From NCBI GenBank assembly GCA_002256115.1, contig NKIK01000003.1, positions 124,001 to 188,000 on the forward strand: 64,000 nt of DNA. Direction: 5' to 3'. The notes beneath the pieces are model-generated. The model was given only the letters and a program-made list of their open reading frames with translations, was not told the DNA's origin and ran no database searches. The position numbers and the translations under genes were made by a program. This stretch comes from Burkholderiales bacterium PBB3. Its GTDB lineage: Bacteria > Pseudomonadota > Gammaproteobacteria > Burkholderiales > Burkholderiaceae_C. How positions within the stretch are numbered: position 1 is the first letter of the stretch; each line of letters begins with the position of its first letter. Below are positions 44,457 to 53,942 of this stretch, one piece after another.

Positions 44457-46775
44457 ATGACCCCAAAATACGCCCTTCGCCCCGTTGCGCTTGCCGCTGC
44501 GGTGCTGGCCCTGCAACTGAACGCTGCCCATGCCCAAACCACCCCAACCGCTGCCCCCGCCGCTCAGGCTGGCACCGACCTGTTGAATCTGGACAAAGTG
44601 GTGGTCACCGGCAGCACCACCGCACGCTCCAAAATGAAGCAAAGCGTGTCGGTATCGACCATTGCGGCCGAAGAACTCGAAAACGCCCCGATAGCCAGCG
44701 CTGCCGAAGCGCTACGTGCCGTGCCCGGCCTGCGTGCTGAGGCATCGGGTGGTGAGGGCAATGCCAACCTGGGTGTGCGTGGTTTGCCGATGTCGGATGG
44801 CGGTGGCCGTTACGTGCAGTTGCAAGAAGATGGCTTGCCGATCATGTTGTTTGGCGATATTTCATTTGCTACGGCTGACCAGTTCTTGCGTGCCGACTAC
44901 TCGCTGGACGGCATTGACGTGTTGCGTGGCGGTTCGTCCTCCACCTTGGCCACCAACGCATCAGGCGCGGTAGTCAACTTCCAGTCCAAAACCGGCAAGA
45001 CCGGCGGTGGTGCGGTGGGCTTGTCCATGGGCGCTGACTACAAGCAGCAGCGCATGGACTTTACTTACGGTGGTGCGGTAGACACATCCACCTATTTCAA
45101 TGTCAGCGGCTACTACCGCGCCGGTGAGGGCGTGCGCCCCACCAATGTGACGGCTGAAAACGGCGGCCAGATCAAGGCGTCGCTGACCAAGGAGTTTGCG
45201 GGTGGCTACATCCGCTTATCGCTCAAGCAACTCAAGGACACCACGCCCACCTACCTGCCGGTGCCGGTCAAAACCGTGGGTAACGAGATTGTGGAGTTGC
45301 CGGGTATCAACCCGCGCAAGGCCTACTTTGTCAGTTCCCACTTCCCGCAAGACCCGGTGCTCGATGCCAATGGCTCCATGCGTATCACCAACCCGGCCGA
45401 TGGCCTGACGGTGAATGTGAACTCCGTGGGCATCGAGGCGCAGTTTCAGTTGGGCGACGGCTGGGGCGTGACCAACCGCTTCCGCAAAAGCGATATCTCC
45501 GGCCGCTTTATCGGCGTGTTCCCTGCCGGTAGCGCACCTACCGATGCCGCCAACGGTGCCAACCGCTACACCGGCGCTACCAATGTGTTCTCGGCCCATA
45601 TCTTCAACACCACGCTAGATGACATGGGCAACCTGTTCAACGACTTGCGCATTCAAAAAGAATTCAAGTTGGGCGGTGCGGACAAATTCACTGCCACGGG
45701 TGGCCTGTTCAGCGGCAAGCAGCGGATTGCCCAGACTTGGTACTGGAACCGCTACAACATTGAAGCAGTTTCTGAGAACGCCCGCTTTCTGGACAACGCT
45801 GGCAACCCCAGCAATGTGCCCGCAGGCTCGGCCACCCAGACCTGGGGTGGTTGCTGCGTGCGCAGCGTGAACTACGACATCACTGCCATCGCCCCCTATG
45901 CTGCGCTGAGCTGGGAGCAGGGTCCTCTGATTTTGGACGCCAGCATCCGCGCAGACCGCCAGAGCGGCACCGGCTACTTTATGGAAGACATTGGCACCAC
46001 TGGCGTATGGGACCGCGTAGGTGCCACCCGAGTGAACTACTCCACTCAGGGCAACTCGGGTTCAGTGGGGGCCAACTTTCAGCTAGACCGCGATATGGCA
46101 GTGTTTGCCCGCGCCAGCAGCGGCTCGTCTTGGAAGTCGCCAGACCGGGTGCTGAATGATTCCCGTGTGGCCACAGGTTTGGACCCGTACCCGATCAACA
46201 AAGTAGACCAAGTAGAGGCCGGTGTGAAGTACCGCGCCAACGGCCTGAGTGCCTTTGTGACCGGCTTCGTGGCCAAGACTGACGAAGGCGCGGGTTACGA
46301 GCTGACCTCGCAAACCGTGAAGAAAAACTCCTACGACTCCAAGGGCATCGAGGCCGAAGTGGCCTACCGTTTGGGCGACTTGCGCATCACCGGCGGTGCC
46401 ACCTGGACCAACGCGTCCATCACCTCGGGTGCCAACAACGGCAACACACCGCGCCGCCAGGCCAATCTGGTGTACGCACTGTCTCCCACCTATGAAATGG
46501 GGCCACTGGAGTTGGGCGGTTCAATCATTGGCACGACTGAGTCGTATGCACAAGACGACAACAAGGTGAAACTACCCGCTTACGCGGTGGTGAACCTGTT
46601 TGCCAAATACGCGCTGACCCAGCAGGCCAGTGTGTCATTCGGGATCAACAACGTGTTTGACGTGATTGGCTACACCGAGGCGGAAGGCCAGGGCAACCTG
46701 ACCAATAACCCGCTGTACGTGGCGCGCTCCATCAACGGCCGCAGCGCGGTGGTCAAGCTGAAGTACACGTTCTAA
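44457..46775 (+). CDS. TonB-dependent outer-membrane receptor, probably for sucrose
   Basis: 772 aa with signal peptide (cleavage after NAAHA, about aa 27). Plug domain with VVVTGSTTARSKMKQSV and EALRAVPGLRAEAS, then a 22-strand type beta-barrel ending in the aromatic VVKLKYTF. Start ATG 44457, AGGAGA upstream. The sugar kinase gene begins directly at the next base after its stop. Substrate assigned from the locus, not from the receptor itself. Confidence 0.92.
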   Translation: MTPKYALRPVALAAAVLALQLNAAHAQTTPTAAPAAQAGTDLLNLDKVVVTGSTTARSKMKQSVSVSTIAAEELENAPIASAAEALRAVPGLRAEASGGEGNANLGVRGLPMSDGGGRYVQLQEDGLPIMLFGDISFATADQFLRADYSLDGIDVLRGGSSSTLATNASGAVVNFQSKTGKTGGGAVGLSMGADYKQQRMDFTYGGAVDTSTYFNVSGYYRAGEGVRPTNVTAENGGQIKASLTKEFAGGYIRLSLKQLKDTTPTYLPVPVKTVGNEIVELPGINPRKAYFVSSHFPQDPVLDANGSMRITNPADGLTVNVNSVGIEAQFQLGDGWGVTNRFRKSDISGRFIGVFPAGSAPTDAANGANRYTGATNVFSAHIFNTTLDDMGNLFNDLRIQKEFKLGGADKFTATGGLFSGKQRIAQTWYWNRYNIEAVSENARFLDNAGNPSNVPAGSATQTWGGCCVRSVNYDITAIAPYAALSWEQGPLILDASIRADRQSGTGYFMEDIGTTGVWDRVGATRVNYSTQGNSGSVGANFQLDRDMAVFARASSGSSWKSPDRVLNDSRVATGLDPYPINKVDQVEAGVKYRANGLSAFVTGFVAKTDEGAGYELTSQTVKKNSYDSKGIEAEVAYRLGDLRITGGATWTNASITSGANNGNTPRRQANLVYALSPTYEMGPLELGGSIIGTTESYAQDDNKVKLPAYAVVNLFAKYALTQQASVSFGINNVFDVIGYTEAEGQGNLTNNPLYVARSINGRSAVVKLKYTF

Positions 46776-47717
46776 ATGGGCCCCATCCTCGTTCTCGGTG
46801 AAGCCTTGGTGGACCGCCTACCAGGGGGTCCAGTGGCTGGTGGTGCGCCCTTCAATGTAGCGCGCTCACTCGCAGGCCTTGGCGTGCCGGTGCATCTGAT
46901 AAGCCGCATTGGCGGACCCGGTGCACGCAGGAGCGGGGATGTTGCCGACGCTGTGGATGATGACGGCGCTCTGGTGCTGGCTAGCGCTCGCCACTTCGCG
47001 CTGAGTGAGGCAGGTTTACAGCGCGATGCCTTGCATGCCACGGGTGCCGTGACTGTGCACAGCCTGCAGGGTGACGGCGGGATTGCTGCCGGTCACCGGT
47101 TTGAGATTCACGCCGATGCTGCGTGGGACTATCTGGATGCGGGGCAAGCCCTGCAAGGCTTGCCCGCAGAGCCTGCCAGCGTGGTGTATTTCGGCACACT
47201 GGCGCAGCGTAGTGCGCAGTCCCGCCAGGCCATTCGTGCCGTGCTGCAAAGCACCACAGCACTGCGCTACCTGGACCTGAACTTGCGCGAGCCATTTGGT
47301 ACGCGGGACTTGGTTTCGGAGTCGCTAGCCCGCGCCGATTGGCTCAAGGTGAATGACGAAGAATTGGCCCTTTTGCTGGCCTGGTTTGCACCCACTGTGC
47401 CCGAGCTAATGCAGCAGTTCTCCTTGCAGCGCTTGATTTTGACGCGGGGCGCTGATGGCTGGGCTGCCTACAACACACTGGGGGTGTGCGAGCTGTCCGG
47501 CCCATCCAGCCCGGTGCCACAGCTAGCAGACACCGTGGGCGCGGGTGATGCCTTTAGCGCCATGCTTCTGGCCTGCTACAGCCATGGTCTTGCGCTAGCC
47601 ACCGCCTTGCCTTTGGCTGCAGGCTACGCTGCACGCATGTGCGAACAGCATGGCCCCATGGCCCACGATCCGGCCTTTTTTGAACCTTGGTTGCGCGCAT
47701 TGCGCAGCCCCTTGTGA
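46776..47717 (+). CDS. PfkB-family sugar kinase, probable fructokinase
   Basis: 313 aa. PfkB motifs: N-terminal GGAPFNVARSLAGLG with the substrate-binding GG, and C-terminal DTVGAGDAFSAMLLAC with the catalytic Asp. The gene abuts the receptor and precedes the transporter by 12 bp. In this setting it should phosphorylate the fructose released by the sucrose phosphorylase (inference). Confidence 0.88.
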   Translation: MGPILVLGEALVDRLPGGPVAGGAPFNVARSLAGLGVPVHLISRIGGPGARRSGDVADAVDDDGALVLASARHFALSEAGLQRDALHATGAVTVHSLQGDGGIAAGHRFEIHADAAWDYLDAGQALQGLPAEPASVVYFGTLAQRSAQSRQAIRAVLQSTTALRYLDLNLREPFGTRDLVSESLARADWLKVNDEELALLLAWFAPTVPELMQQFSLQRLILTRGADGWAAYNTLGVCELSGPSSPVPQLADTVGAGDAFSAMLLACYSHGLALATALPLAAGYAARMCEQHGPMAHDPAFFEPWLRALRSPL

Positions 47718-47729
47718 GGGAATAGCTCT

Positions 47730-49070
47730 ATGCGCTCCACCAAGCCGACCTTGAGCTTCTGGCAAATCGTGAATATGAATGTCGGCTTCTTCGGCATTCA
47801 GTTCAGCTTTGGCCTGCAGCAAAGCAATATGAGCCCCATTTACAAATACCTGGGCGCTGACGAGGCCAGCCTACCTCTGCTGTGGCTGGCGGGGCCACTC
47901 ACTGGCTTGCTGGTGCAGCCCATCGTCGGGGCCATGAGTGACCGCACCATCTCCCGCTGGGGGCGGCGCACGCCTTACTTTTTGATCGGTGCGATTTTGT
48001 GCAGCCTGGGGCTGCTATTCATGCCCATCAGCCCCACGCTGTGGTTTGCGGCAGGCCTGTTGTGGATTCTGGACGCAGCGAACAACGTGACCATGGAGCC
48101 GTACCGCGCCTACGTGGGTGACCGCCTCAATGAAGACCAGCAAGCGCGAGGCTTCTTGACGCAAAGTGCCTTCACCGGCCTAGCGCAAACCCTGGCTTAC
48201 CTAGCTCCATCGCTCATGGTGTGGATGGGCATGAGCAAAGACGCCGTGGGCGACAACCATATTCCCCAAGTCACGCAGGTGGCGTTTTACCTGGGCGCGG
48301 TGTTATCCATTGCCACCGTATGGTGGAGTGTCTACAAAGTGCCCGAGCTGCCGCAAACCGATGCCGAAGTGCAGCGCATGCGCAGCCAACCCAAGGGCCT
48401 AGCGGCTACTCTGTCTGAAATCTGGTCGGCGGTTAAAGAAATGCCGCCCACCATGCGCAGCCTGTGGTGGATGAAGCTGTTCCAGTGGTACGGAATGATG
48501 TGTTACTGGATCTACATCGTGCCCGCATTGGCCAAAACGGTCTATGGCACGTCAGACGCGACCAGCGCAGGCTTCAGAGATGCCAGCTTGCTTAACGGCA
48601 AGATCGGTGGCTTCTATAACTTTGTGGCCTTCATCGCTGCCCTGTCCATGGTGCCGTTTACCCGGCGCTTTGGGGCCAAGGGCGTGCATGCCGTGTGCCT
48701 CACGCTGGCGGCACTGGGCATGATGGCCCTGCCCTCCATCACCGACCCCTGGCTGCTGCTGGTGCCCATGGTGGGTATCGGGCTAGCGTGGGCCAGCATC
48801 ATGGGCAACCCCTACATCTTGCTGGCTGGCTCCTTGCCGCCCGAGCGCACGGGGGTCTACATGGGCATTTTCAATATGTTTATCGTCATTCCCATGCTGA
48901 TTCAGATGGTGACCTTGCCTCTGATTTACGACCGATTTTTGGGCGGCCAGCCGGACAACGTGATCCGCCTGGCAGGTGCCTTTTTACTGGTAGCGGCCGT
49001 GGCAGTGCTACGGGTGCAGAGCCCAAAGCCGCGCCAGACTGTTCCAACGCCTCGTGTTATCAAGCCATGA
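47730..49070 (+). CDS. MFS sucrose/disaccharide transporter (SLC45-like)
   Basis: 446 aa, 12 predicted membrane helices. Family-typical stretches: [18 protein letters not shown] in helix 1, the D-R-x-x-S-R-W-GRR loop ([19 protein letters not shown]), and [14 protein letters not shown], all as in bacterial sucrose/maltose:proton symporters related to SLC45. ATG 47730 with GAGGG upstream. The stop overlaps the sucrose phosphorylase ATG (ATGA). Confidence 0.9.
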   Translation: MRSTKPTLSFWQIVNMNVGFFGIQFSFGLQQSNMSPIYKYLGADEASLPLLWLAGPLTGLLVQPIVGAMSDRTISRWGRRTPYFLIGAILCSLGLLFMPISPTLWFAAGLLWILDAANNVTMEPYRAYVGDRLNEDQQARGFLTQSAFTGLAQTLAYLAPSLMVWMGMSKDAVGDNHIPQVTQVAFYLGAVLSIATVWWSVYKVPELPQTDAEVQRMRSQPKGLAATLSEIWSAVKEMPPTMRSLWWMKLFQWYGMMCYWIYIVPALAKTVYGTSDATSAGFRDASLLNGKIGGFYNFVAFIAALSMVPFTRRFGAKGVHAVCLTLAALGMMALPSITDPWLLLVPMVGIGLAWASIMGNPYILLAGSLPPERTGVYMGIFNMFIVIPMLIQMVTLPLIYDRFLGGQPDNVIRLAGAFLLVAAVAVLRVQSPKPRQTVPTPRVIKP

Positions 49071-50524
49071 AAAATCAAGTTCAACTCATCACCTATGTCG
49101 ACCGCCTGGGTGGCGGCGGCCTCGCCCAACTGCAAACCCTGCTGACCGGCCCATTGGCGGGTGTGTTTGGTGGTGTGCACCTGCTGCCGTTTTTCTTCCC
49201 GATTGACGGTGCCGACGCGGGGTTCGACCCCATTGACCACACTGCAATCGACAGCCGCTTGGGCGACTGGAACGACTTGGCCGCGCTGGGCCAGCATGTG
49301 GAGGTCATGGCCGATGTCATCGTCAACCACATGTCTAGCGAGTCGCCTGAGTTTCAAGACTGGGCACAGCGGGGCGATGCATCGCCCTCGGCCGGTTTGT
49401 TTTTGACCTATGACGCCGTGTTTCCCCAGGGGGCCACACAGGCTGACTTGCTGTCCATTTACCGCCCCCGGCCTGGCCTGCCATTTACCGCTGCAACGGT
49501 CAAAGGCGAGCGCCAGTTGCTGTGGACCACGTTCACGGCCAAGCAGGTCGATATTGATGTGCAGCACCCCACAGGGCAAAAGTACCTGAGCAGCATCTTG
49601 CGCAAGTTTGCCGACAACGGCATTCGCGCCATCCGCCTGGACGCAGCAGGCTACGCCATCAAGAAGGCCGGTGACAGCTGCTTCATGATGCCTGAGACCT
49701 TTACCTTCATTGATGCCTTTGCCACGGAAGCCAAGGCGCTGGGTATTGAGGTGCTGGTAGAGATTCACTCCCACCACCGCCGTCAGATTGAGATCGCCAA
49801 GCGGGTGGACTGGGTGTATGACTTCGCGCTGCCACCGCTGGTGCTGCACGCATTTGCGTTTCATACAGCTGCAGCATTGAAGTCCTGGATTGCTATGCGC
49901 CCCACCAATGCGCTCACGGTGCTGGACACGCATGACGGCATCGGCATCATCGACATCGGCGCTGAACCTAGCGACCGCGAGGGTCACCCCGGCCTGGTAG
50001 CGCCTGCGGAGCTGGATGCGCTGGTGGAACACATTCACAAGAATAGCGGCGGCGTGAGCCGAAAGGCCACAGGCGCAGCCGCCAGCAACCTGGATCTGTA
50101 CCAGGTCAATTGCACGTTTTACGATGCGCTGGCCCGCAATGATGCGGCCTATCTCAGTGCCCGGGCGATTCAGTTTTTCTTGCCCGGCATACCCCAGGTG
50201 TATTACGTAGGCCTGCTGGCAGGCCAGAATGATGTGGCACTGCTGGAGCGTACGGGGGTGGGACGCGACATTAACCGCCACCACTACACACCAGATGAAA
50301 TCCACAGAGAGTTACAGCGCCCGGTGGTGGCACAACTGCTGGACCTGATGCGCCTGCGCAATACGCATGCGGCGTTTCAGGGGCAATTTAGCTTGTTAAC
50401 CAGCGACGATACGCAGTTGCATTTGCGTTGGGAGTCAGCCAGCGCAGAAGATGCGCAAGCCCAGTTCGCAGAACTCAAGGTGTGTTTGCGGACCCTGACA
50501 CATGTCTTGACTTGCAGCGAGTGA
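49067..50524 (+). CDS. Sucrose phosphorylase (GH13)
   Basis: 485 aa from ATG 49067; the long frame upstream runs inside the transporter gene and is not coding. Converts sucrose and phosphate to glucose-1-phosphate and fructose. GH13 residues: VMADVIVNHMS, nucleophile Asp in IRAIRLDAAGYA, acid/base Glu in EVLVEIHSHHR, and transition-state Asp in VLDTHDGIG. The N-terminus QLITYVDRLGGGGLAQL and the PGIPQVYYVGLLAG segment match sucrose phosphorylases rather than amylosucrases. A GH13 enzyme acting on a related glucoside is the alternative. Confidence 0.92.
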   Translation: MKNQVQLITYVDRLGGGGLAQLQTLLTGPLAGVFGGVHLLPFFFPIDGADAGFDPIDHTAIDSRLGDWNDLAALGQHVEVMADVIVNHMSSESPEFQDWAQRGDASPSAGLFLTYDAVFPQGATQADLLSIYRPRPGLPFTAATVKGERQLLWTTFTAKQVDIDVQHPTGQKYLSSILRKFADNGIRAIRLDAAGYAIKKAGDSCFMMPETFTFIDAFATEAKALGIEVLVEIHSHHRRQIEIAKRVDWVYDFALPPLVLHAFAFHTAAALKSWIAMRPTNALTVLDTHDGIGIIDIGAEPSDREGHPGLVAPAELDALVEHIHKNSGGVSRKATGAAASNLDLYQVNCTFYDALARNDAAYLSARAIQFFLPGIPQVYYVGLLAGQNDVALLERTGVGRDINRHHYTPDEIHRELQRPVVAQLLDLMRLRNTHAAFQGQFSLLTSDDTQLHLRWESASAEDAQAQFAELKVCLRTLTHVLTCSE

Positions 50525-50634
50525 GCCGCCACTTGAATACGGGTGGCGCTACCCACAGACCCCACCACCCAGATTCAACGCCAGCCAGACGCCTACGCCG
50601 CCAAAGAGTGACGCGGAATCGCATCCGCAAAGCC

Positions 50635-50659
50635 ACGTTTGCCTTGGAGCAGCAAACGT
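50635..50659 (+). other. Hairpin ACGTTTGC / GCAAACGT in the gap after sucrose phosphorylase
   Basis: 8-bp perfect stem, 9-nt loop, no T run. The 318-bp gap 50525-50842 holds this hairpin and one repeat copy; no gene seen. Confidence 0.45.
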
Positions 50660-50664
50660 AGATC

Positions 50665-50720
50665 GCTACATAATTAATAGCTGCTCCCGCACTATCCACG
50701 GCTTGAATGGCCGATTTGGC
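50665..50720 (+). repeat. 56-bp dispersed repeat, copy 7
   Basis: Very close to copy 2, including the stretch CTTGAATGGCCGATTTGGC. Lies in the gap after the sucrose operon. Confidence 0.9.
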
Positions 50721-50842
50721 TTAAATTTCTGAAGCAACAAGGCAGCAGTCCCAACACATACAGGGCATAACTTGTCCGCTTAGCGCCCTACAGTCTCCGC
50801 ACTGCACCCACGGTGGGCCGCACGCCATTCACCAGGACGAAA

Positions 50843-51484
50843 ATGACCAGCCTACTCATCCCCCACACCCAGCACCTGTGGCTGTTTAGCCTGATGGTGC
50901 TGGGCATCATCGCCCTGCCGGGTATGGACATGGCCTATGTGATGGCCAGCGCGCTGGCGGGTGGGCGGCGCATGGGCTTTGCGGCGGTGGCCGGCATTGT
51001 GGCGGGTGGCGTGGTGCATGTGGCCATGGCGATGCTGGGCGTGGGCCTGCTGCTGACGCTGTATCCGCTGGCCTACCAGGTGCTGCTGGGCGTGGGGGCG
51101 CTCTACATCGCCTGGATTGGCTGGAGCGTGTGGCGCGGTGCCGCCGCGCTGGGCGAAATTGGTACAACCCAGCCACTGGGCTGGAGCCAGACCTTTTGGC
51201 GCGGCGCGCTGTCGTGTCTGATGAACCCCAAGGCCTATGTGTTCATGGTGGCCATCTTTCCCCAGTTTGTGCGGGCGGAATACGGGCCGCTGCCGCTGCA
51301 GGCGGTGCTGATGGGTTTGATCATTGCCAGCATTCAGGTGGCGGTGTATGGCAGCTTTGCCTGGGGCGCGGGAGGTGTGCAGCAGTGGCTGCGTGCCAAC
51401 CCGGTGATGCAAGTGCGCATCGGGCGCGGGGTGGGCGTGCTGCTGATACTGGGTGCCGTGTGGACGGCGGCGGGATTGTTCTAG
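50843..51484 (+). CDS. LysE-family exporter
   Basis: 213-aa membrane protein, ATG 50843 with AGGACG upstream. The signature reads IALPGMDMAYVMASALAGGRR in place of the usual PGPDN loop. About six hydrophobic helices, with CLMNPKAYVFMVAIFPQFV in the middle. Substrate unknown. Convergent with the symporter gene at 51494, only 9 bp apart. Confidence 0.88.
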   Translation: MTSLLIPHTQHLWLFSLMVLGIIALPGMDMAYVMASALAGGRRMGFAAVAGIVAGGVVHVAMAMLGVGLLLTLYPLAYQVLLGVGALYIAWIGWSVWRGAAALGEIGTTQPLGWSQTFWRGALSCLMNPKAYVFMVAIFPQFVRAEYGPLPLQAVLMGLIIASIQVAVYGSFAWGAGGVQQWLRANPVMQVRIGRGVGVLLILGAVWTAAGLF

Positions 51485-51493
51485 AGATTGCGT

Positions 51494-52393
51494 CTAGGGG
51501 TTAAAGCGGGCGGGCTCGGTCTCACCCGCACTGGCATGTGCGCTTCTTCGCAGCACCAAAAACCCAAACAGCGTGGCCGTGAGATACATGCTGACCGAAT
51601 ACACCGCCGCTGGCAGCGCCAACTGAAAGTTGCCCAGCACCGATAGCGCCACAAAGATCGCCAAAGATGAGTTGTGGATGCCAATCTCAAAGCTGATGGC
51701 GGTGGCCATGCTCTGGTTCAAGCCAATGAAGCGCGACAGGTAGTAACCCGCCAGCAGGCTAATCACATTGAAAGCCAGCACGACCGGCCCGATGCTGGCA
51801 AACGAAGTAGACAGCGCCTGCCATTCTTTGGCAATGGCAATGCCCGAAAAAGCCGCCAGCACCACGGCGCTAAAAATCTTCATGGGTTGGTCCAGCCGCT
51901 GCCCCCACGCGGGGGACTTGGCCCGCACCAGCATGCCCAGCCCCACGGGCAGCAACACAATGCCCATCACTTCCACAATCTTGCCGAACTGCAGCGGCAC
52001 CACTTGGCCAGACTGCACAAAGGCGGCAATCGCCCAGTTGGCAATCAGCGGCAGGCTAATGATGGACAGCACGGTGTTGATGGCGGTGAGCGAGATATTG
52101 AGTGCCACATTGCCGCCAAACAAATGGCTGAACAAATTGGCCGACACCCCGCCAGGGGACGCTGCCAACAACATCAGGCCCACCGCAAAAATCGGCTCCA
52201 TGCCAGTGGCCACAATCAGCAAATAGGCCGTGCCAGGCAAGAGCACCACTTGCAAGACCAGCGCCAGCACCACCGCTTTGGGGTGCTCGCGCAGGCGGCG
52301 AAAGTCATCCACCGCCAATGACAACCCCAGGCCAAACATGACGATAGCCAGAGCGCCCAACAGCAGGCTGGGCAAGATGGACAAGAAATTCAT
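51494..52393 (-). CDS. Bile acid:sodium symporter-family transporter
   Basis: 299 aa with nine to ten hydrophobic helices. Conserved LLAASPGGVSANLFSHLFGGNVALNISLTA region in pieces, and the AISFEIGIHNSSLAIFVAL segment that lines the transport path in ASBT/NTCP relatives. In bacteria these carry varied organic anions, often not bile acids. ATG 52393. Confidence 0.9.
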   Translation of the reverse strand: MNFLSILPSLLLGALAIVMFGLGLSLAVDDFRRLREHPKAVVLALVLQVVLLPGTAYLLIVATGMEPIFAVGLMLLAASPGGVSANLFSHLFGGNVALNISLTAINTVLSIISLPLIANWAIAAFVQSGQVVPLQFGKIVEVMGIVLLPVGLGMLVRAKSPAWGQRLDQPMKIFSAVVLAAFSGIAIAKEWQALSTSFASIGPVVLAFNVISLLAGYYLSRFIGLNQSMATAISFEIGIHNSSLAIFVALSVLGNFQLALPAAVYSVSMYLTATLFGFLVLRRSAHASAGETEPARFNP

Positions 52394-52440
52394 GGGTAGT
52401 GCGGCGTGGGGTTGAAGGGGCTGGGGGAATAGTCTGGAGT

Positions 52441-52965
52441 TTAGGCCAGTGCCGCGCCCGACAGGCGGCCTGTGCTCTTAAGGCGGTTATGAATCTCCGC
52501 CTTCAGCTCCAGACGCATTTGCAGCAAGAAGCCCAGCTCCGCCGTCACAAACAGCGGCCCGATCAGCAGGCCCACCAAGTCGTCCACAAAGGCGGGCTTT
52601 TTGCCCTCGTAATAGTGGCCCACAAACTGGATGATCCAACCCACCACAAACAGGCCCACGCCCGCCCCCAACCACAGGGCCGTGCCCTGCGCGGCTAGCC
52701 ACTGGCCCACGGATAGCATCAGCGCCAACACCACACCCAGCACCACGCCAAAGCGAAGATCCAGGCGCAGATAGAAGACCGTGGTCAGCACCGCGGCGAT
52801 CAGCCCCAGGCTCAGCGACAGGCCGCCCACCGCAATCACCGGGCGCGACATCAAGACCACGACGGCCATCACAATCATCGGCACGCCGACAAAATGGGTG
52901 TTGATGTTGCGCGGGTCTTGGTGGTAGTAGGCGTACTGGGTCAGTTGGTCGGTCAGGGTTTTCAT
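52441..52965 (-). CDS. Mpo1/YGL010w-like (DUF962) membrane protein
   Basis: 174 aa from ATG 52965 (MKTLTDQLTQYAYYHQDPRN). The family pattern YHQDPRNINTHFVGVPMIV contains the conserved His, followed by four hydrophobic helices and a second conserved His in FVGHYYEGKKPAF. The yeast member Mpo1 is an Fe(II)-dependent dioxygenase that shortens 2-hydroxy fatty acids; a similar role here is only inferred. Confidence 0.88.
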   Translation of the reverse strand: MKTLTDQLTQYAYYHQDPRNINTHFVGVPMIVMAVVVLMSRPVIAVGGLSLSLGLIAAVLTTVFYLRLDLRFGVVLGVVLALMLSVGQWLAAQGTALWLGAGVGLFVVGWIIQFVGHYYEGKKPAFVDDLVGLLIGPLFVTAELGFLLQMRLELKAEIHNRLKSTGRLSGAALA

Positions 52966-53106
52966 GCTTGGCTCCATGGGACGGTAAGGCCACAATCATC
53001 GCTGGACCTTGGGGCTTCGTCTGTCAACCATCCGACACAAATGGCACGCGGGCCGCTCCATCCCCACTCTCAACCCCAGCCCCTACCCCTAGCGCCTTTT
53101 CCCGCG

Positions 53107-53859
53107 ATGCCCGATCCCTCAAGTTACCTGCCCATTCTGCAATCGGGACGCTGGTTTGCACAGTTGCCACCAGCGCTGGCGCAGGCTTTGCTGGGCATGG
53201 CACGAGTGCGCACCCTGGCGGCGGGCGAGGTGCTTTTCTTGCGCAACCGCCCGCCCTGCGGTTTGTACGCCGTGGTGCGGGGTGCCATCCGAATCTCGGG
53301 GACTACGGGAGTTTCAGGCAGCGCGGACGACGCGAACCACAATAGCCCGGCTGCGGGGGTCAAAGAGGCTGTGCTCATCGTGCTGCCGCCGCCCGTGTGG
53401 TTTGGTGAGGTGTCGGTGTTTGACGGCTCCGCACGCACGCACGATGCCCACGCAGCTGGCCCCACGACGCTGCTGCACATTCCGCACGATGGGCTGGTGC
53501 AGTGGCTGCAGCAGCACCCCCAACATTGGCGCGACCTGGCCCTGCTGATGGCCGACAAACTGCGTATGGCCTTTGTGGCACTGGAAGAGCAAGCCGTGCT
53601 GAGCGCCCCGGTGCGCCTGGCCCGCCGCCTGGTGCAAATGGCCCAGGGCTATGGCCAGGTGCAGACCCAAGGCAGCACCCGCCGCACGCTGGCTCTGACA
53701 CAAGAGCAGTTGTCACTGATGCTGGGTATCAGTCGCCAGACCACCAACGGCATCTTGAACGACCTGAAAACCCGCCACATTCTGGACGTGCAGCGCGGGC
53801 AACTGGAGATTCTGGATTTGCCCGCGCTGCAGGCGTTGTGCCAACAGGGGCAAGCTTAA
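53107..53859 (+). CDS. Crp/Fnr-family transcriptional regulator
   Basis: 250 aa. Cyclic-nucleotide-binding-like beta barrel (about aa 15-150) and a C-terminal winged helix with LTQEQLSLMLGISRQTTNGIL as the helix-turn-helix. No Fnr-type N-terminal Cys cluster. The barrel has an insertion of about 20 residues (SGTTGVSGSADDANHNSPAA). ATG 53107 chosen; ATG 53041 is in frame. Ligand and targets unknown. Confidence 0.87.
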   Translation: MPDPSSYLPILQSGRWFAQLPPALAQALLGMARVRTLAAGEVLFLRNRPPCGLYAVVRGAIRISGTTGVSGSADDANHNSPAAGVKEAVLIVLPPPVWFGEVSVFDGSARTHDAHAAGPTTLLHIPHDGLVQWLQQHPQHWRDLALLMADKLRMAFVALEEQAVLSAPVRLARRLVQMAQGYGQVQTQGSTRRTLALTQEQLSLMLGISRQTTNGILNDLKTRHILDVQRGQLEILDLPALQALCQQGQA

Positions 53860-53885
53860 AAAAGCACCGTCCACTGGAGAACTAC

Positions 53886-53942
53886 GCTATCTTTTCAGGA
53901 GCTGCTCCCGCACTATCCACGGCCTGAAGTGTCGACTTTGGC
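53886..53942 (+). repeat. 56-bp dispersed repeat, copy 8
   Basis: Between the convergent Crp/Fnr and beta-helix genes; ends one base before the stop codon of the latter. Confidence 0.88.

Noticed and set aside
48926..50305. 459-codon open frame opposite sucrose phosphorylase
   Set aside because: Antisense to a gene with all GH13 catalytic residues; no ribosome site.
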